Assembly (NCBI RefSeq): GCF_017104565.1
Contig: NZ_JAAGPD010000047.1
Location: forward strand, 1-64,000
Source: Paraburkholderia sp. Tr-20389
GTDB taxonomy: Bacteria > Pseudomonadota > Gammaproteobacteria > Burkholderiales > Burkholderiaceae
Direction of reading: 5' to 3'
Length of the DNA stretch: 64,000 bases
In this document: piece by piece, positions 62,441-64,000 of the stretch
How positions within the stretch are numbered: position 1 is the first letter of the stretch
Layout of the letters: each line of letters opens with the position of its first letter
Notes under the pieces: generated by a model
Seen by the model: only the letters and a program-made list of their open reading frames with translations
Database searches by the model: none
What the model was told of the DNA's origin: nothing
Translations under genes and position numbers: made by a program

Positions 62441-64000
62441 TTATGCAATGACATCTGTCCCGTCATCCGCGGGCGCGACCTTTTCGGCTTCGCGCTCGCG
62501 CCCGGCCCGCAAGCGCTGCATGTCGATCAGCTCGCGATACGACAGCCACGCGCCCGAGCCGCCCGATTTCGCCGCGTACATCGCGGCATCCGCATTGAGC
62601 AGCAGCGCTTCCGCCGAATCGCCGTCGGACGGAAACTGGCTGATGCCGATGCTCGCGCCGACGGCCATCGGCTGGTCGCCGATCAGCAGTTCGGAGTCGA
62701 TCGTGCGCACGATGCGCGCGGCAATCACGGGTGCCGCTTCGGCGGAACGCTCGCCCTTGACGAGCACGATGAATTCATCGCCGCCGAGCCGCGCGACGAG
62801 ATCGCCCGCGTGCAAAACCTGTTGCAGACGGCCCGCGACGATCGCGAGCACGTCGTCGCCCACGGAGTGGCCGTATTGATCGTTGATCTGCTTGAAGCGG
62901 TTCAGGTCGATGAACAGCACGGCGAGCCGCTCGCCCGTCACGCGCGCGCGGTCGATCGATTCCTCCAGTTTCTGCATGAACAGCATGCGGTTGGGCAGTC
63001 CCGTCAGCCCGTCGTGGCTCGCGAGATGCACGAGTTCGTGCTGCTTGCTGTGCAGCGCATCCATTTGCACGCGGATCTCGCGGCGCATGCGATCGAAGCC
63101 GCGCGCGAGCACGCCGATTTCATCGGTGCGCTTGACGGGCAGCGCGTCCATCGTGTGCTCGGAGAAAAAGTGCGTGGCGGCGTCGGCGAGCGTATGCAGC
63201 GGACGCGTCAGCGCGCGGGCGAACAGGATGGCGAGCAGGATCGCAAACGCGCTGAAGATCAGCACCATCCGTACGATGCTGTTACCGAGCATGTTTGCGC
63301 CAAGGAGCACATCGTGCAGCGGCTTCGCGAGACCGATCACGAGAAAGCGATTGCCCTGCGACTCGCCGAACGGCCGGCGCACGAACGCGAGCACCTGGCC
63401 TCCCGCCTCTTTCGGTTGCGTCAGTCCGTTCAGCAGCACGGGCTGTGTCGACTGCTCGAAGAGCGGCGTGGTCGCCGCGAAGCTGTCCTGCATGAGCACG
63501 CGCCGGCCCTTGTCGAAGCCGAAGGTCTGCGACGGATCGGGATGCACGAGGAAATCGCCCCACTCGTTCGCCAGATAGACCTGGTAGTCGCTCGGCAGAT
63601 CGGCTTGCGACAGCCGCAGCAGGCTGGCCAGATCCACGTCGATGACGACCACGCCGACCACTTCGCCGCGTGCGTTGGCGACGGGTGTGCCGACCCGCAG
63701 CGTCGGCTTGCCCTCGGCCGCGTGCGCGCCATGCTCGTGATTGACGGCGATGGGCGAAATGTAGACGCGCCCCGGCATCAGCGCGAGCGTCTCGAACACA
63801 TACGCGAACTGGCCCTTCTCCTGCAGCGCGCTTTCCTGCACGCGCACCGCGCCGCCCGATTCGCGGTCGAGCCGGATCAGCTCCAGCCCGTAGTGATTGC
63901 GCGCGATGAGCCGCACCTGCAGATACTCGGGATGCTGCACGATGAAGCTCGCGAACACCTGCGCGAGCCGCTCGCGCATCGGGCTGTCCGGCGAGGTGCC
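62441..64000 (-). CDS. diguanylate cyclase with extracytoplasmic sensor domain (partial)
   Basis: The frame runs off the window end, so the N-terminus is missing; about 519 residues are visible. Residues before the membrane helix (VRMVLIFSAFAILLAILFAR) form a Cache-like sensor with GEVVGVVVIDVDLASLL. A HAMP linker follows, then the GGDEF domain with SHDGLTGLPNRM and an intact RLGGDEF site. It should make cyclic di-GMP from GTP at the inner membrane. The RxxD product-inhibition site five residues upstream reads HAGD, so feedback inhibition is probably absent. Confidence 0.93.
   Translation of the reverse strand, partial: GTSPDSPMRERLAQVFASFIVQHPEYLQVRLIARNHYGLELIRLDRESGGAVRVQESALQEKGQFAYVFETLALMPGRVYISPIAVNHEHGAHAAEGKPTLRVGTPVANARGEVVGVVVIDVDLASLLRLSQADLPSDYQVYLANEWGDFLVHPDPSQTFGFDKGRRVLMQDSFAATTPLFEQSTQPVLLNGLTQPKEAGGQVLAFVRRPFGESQGNRFLVIGLAKPLHDVLLGANMLGNSIVRMVLIFSAFAILLAILFARALTRPLHTLADAATHFFSEHTMDALPVKRTDEIGVLARGFDRMRREIRVQMDALHSKQHELVHLASHDGLTGLPNRMLFMQKLEESIDRARVTGERLAVLFIDLNRFKQINDQYGHSVGDDVLAIVAGRLQQVLHAGDLVARLGGDEFIVLVKGERSAEAAPVIAARIVRTIDSELLIGDQPMAVGASIGISQFPSDGDSAEALLLNADAAMYAAKSGGSGAWLSYRELIDMQRLRAGREREAEKVAPADDGTDVIA

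Overview
The window is GC-rich, tightly packed chromosomal DNA from a Burkholderiales bacterium, most likely Paraburkholderia, Caballeronia or a close relative. Evidence: third-position GC strong enough to leave long mirror ORFs opposite almost every gene; a monomeric NADP isocitrate dehydrogenase; the block ubiM-marR-narL-narX-mobB-narIJHG-narK2-narK1; and the AAGCCCGCGC...GCGCGGGCTT type of terminator. No rRNA, tRNA, CRISPR array, insertion sequence or prophage was seen. Starts were often moved inward from the longest ORF to a codon with a Shine-Dalgarno sequence.

Layout. 1-2.9 kb: the end of an RND-type outer-membrane efflux protein, an alpha/beta hydrolase, and a KgtP-like 2-oxoglutarate permease. 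3.0-13.1 kb: an accessory islet of three large secreted-effector-like proteins and one MFS exporter. The three are a 698-aa HrpK-like protein with a tandem-repeat linker and a hydrophobic C-terminus; a 711-aa protein with an HEMGH zinc-protease motif in front of YD/RHS-like repeats; and a 1229-aa protein with tandem helix-turn-helix repeats, a nuclear-localisation-like PAAKRPRVD motif, a Pro/Ser linker and a conserved acidic tail. The last is the best candidate here for something undescribed: a possible host-nucleus-targeted, DNA-binding effector unrelated to TAL repeats. No secretion genes are in the window, so delivery is inference.

13.2-36 kb is mostly metabolic: icd, two metallo-beta-lactamase-fold enzymes, a DUF899 protein, a GST, a DOPA-dioxygenase-like protein, a squalene/phytoene synthase, an ABC exporter preceded by a possible leader ORF, and a PLP-dependent dehydratase. 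A four-gene operon follows (aromatic aminotransferase, class II aldolase, ketopantoate-reductase-like protein, cytochrome P450) with a divergent LysR regulator. Then come a TehA-like carrier, a TlpA remnant, a GDPD-like lipoprotein missing catalytic residues, two small conserved proteins and a succinate-semialdehyde dehydrogenase.

36-50.7 kb is an anaerobic nitrate respiration block, all on the minus strand: narK1, narK2, narGHJI, mobB, narX, narL, a MarR regulator and a UbiM-type ubiquinone hydroxylase. Two TAC-N10-GTA palindromes upstream of narK1 and narG fit NarL sites, and a terminator separates narGHJI from mobB. 50.8-57.6 kb is a beta-glucoside/sugar operon (GH1 beta-glucosidase, binding protein, two permeases, ATPase, LacI regulator) with a perfect 16-bp operator-like palindrome at its head. 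57.9-64 kb holds an acyltransferase, a Cys-pair repeat exported protein, a methyl-accepting chemotaxis protein, a 57-aa membrane protein and a diguanylate cyclase cut by the window end.
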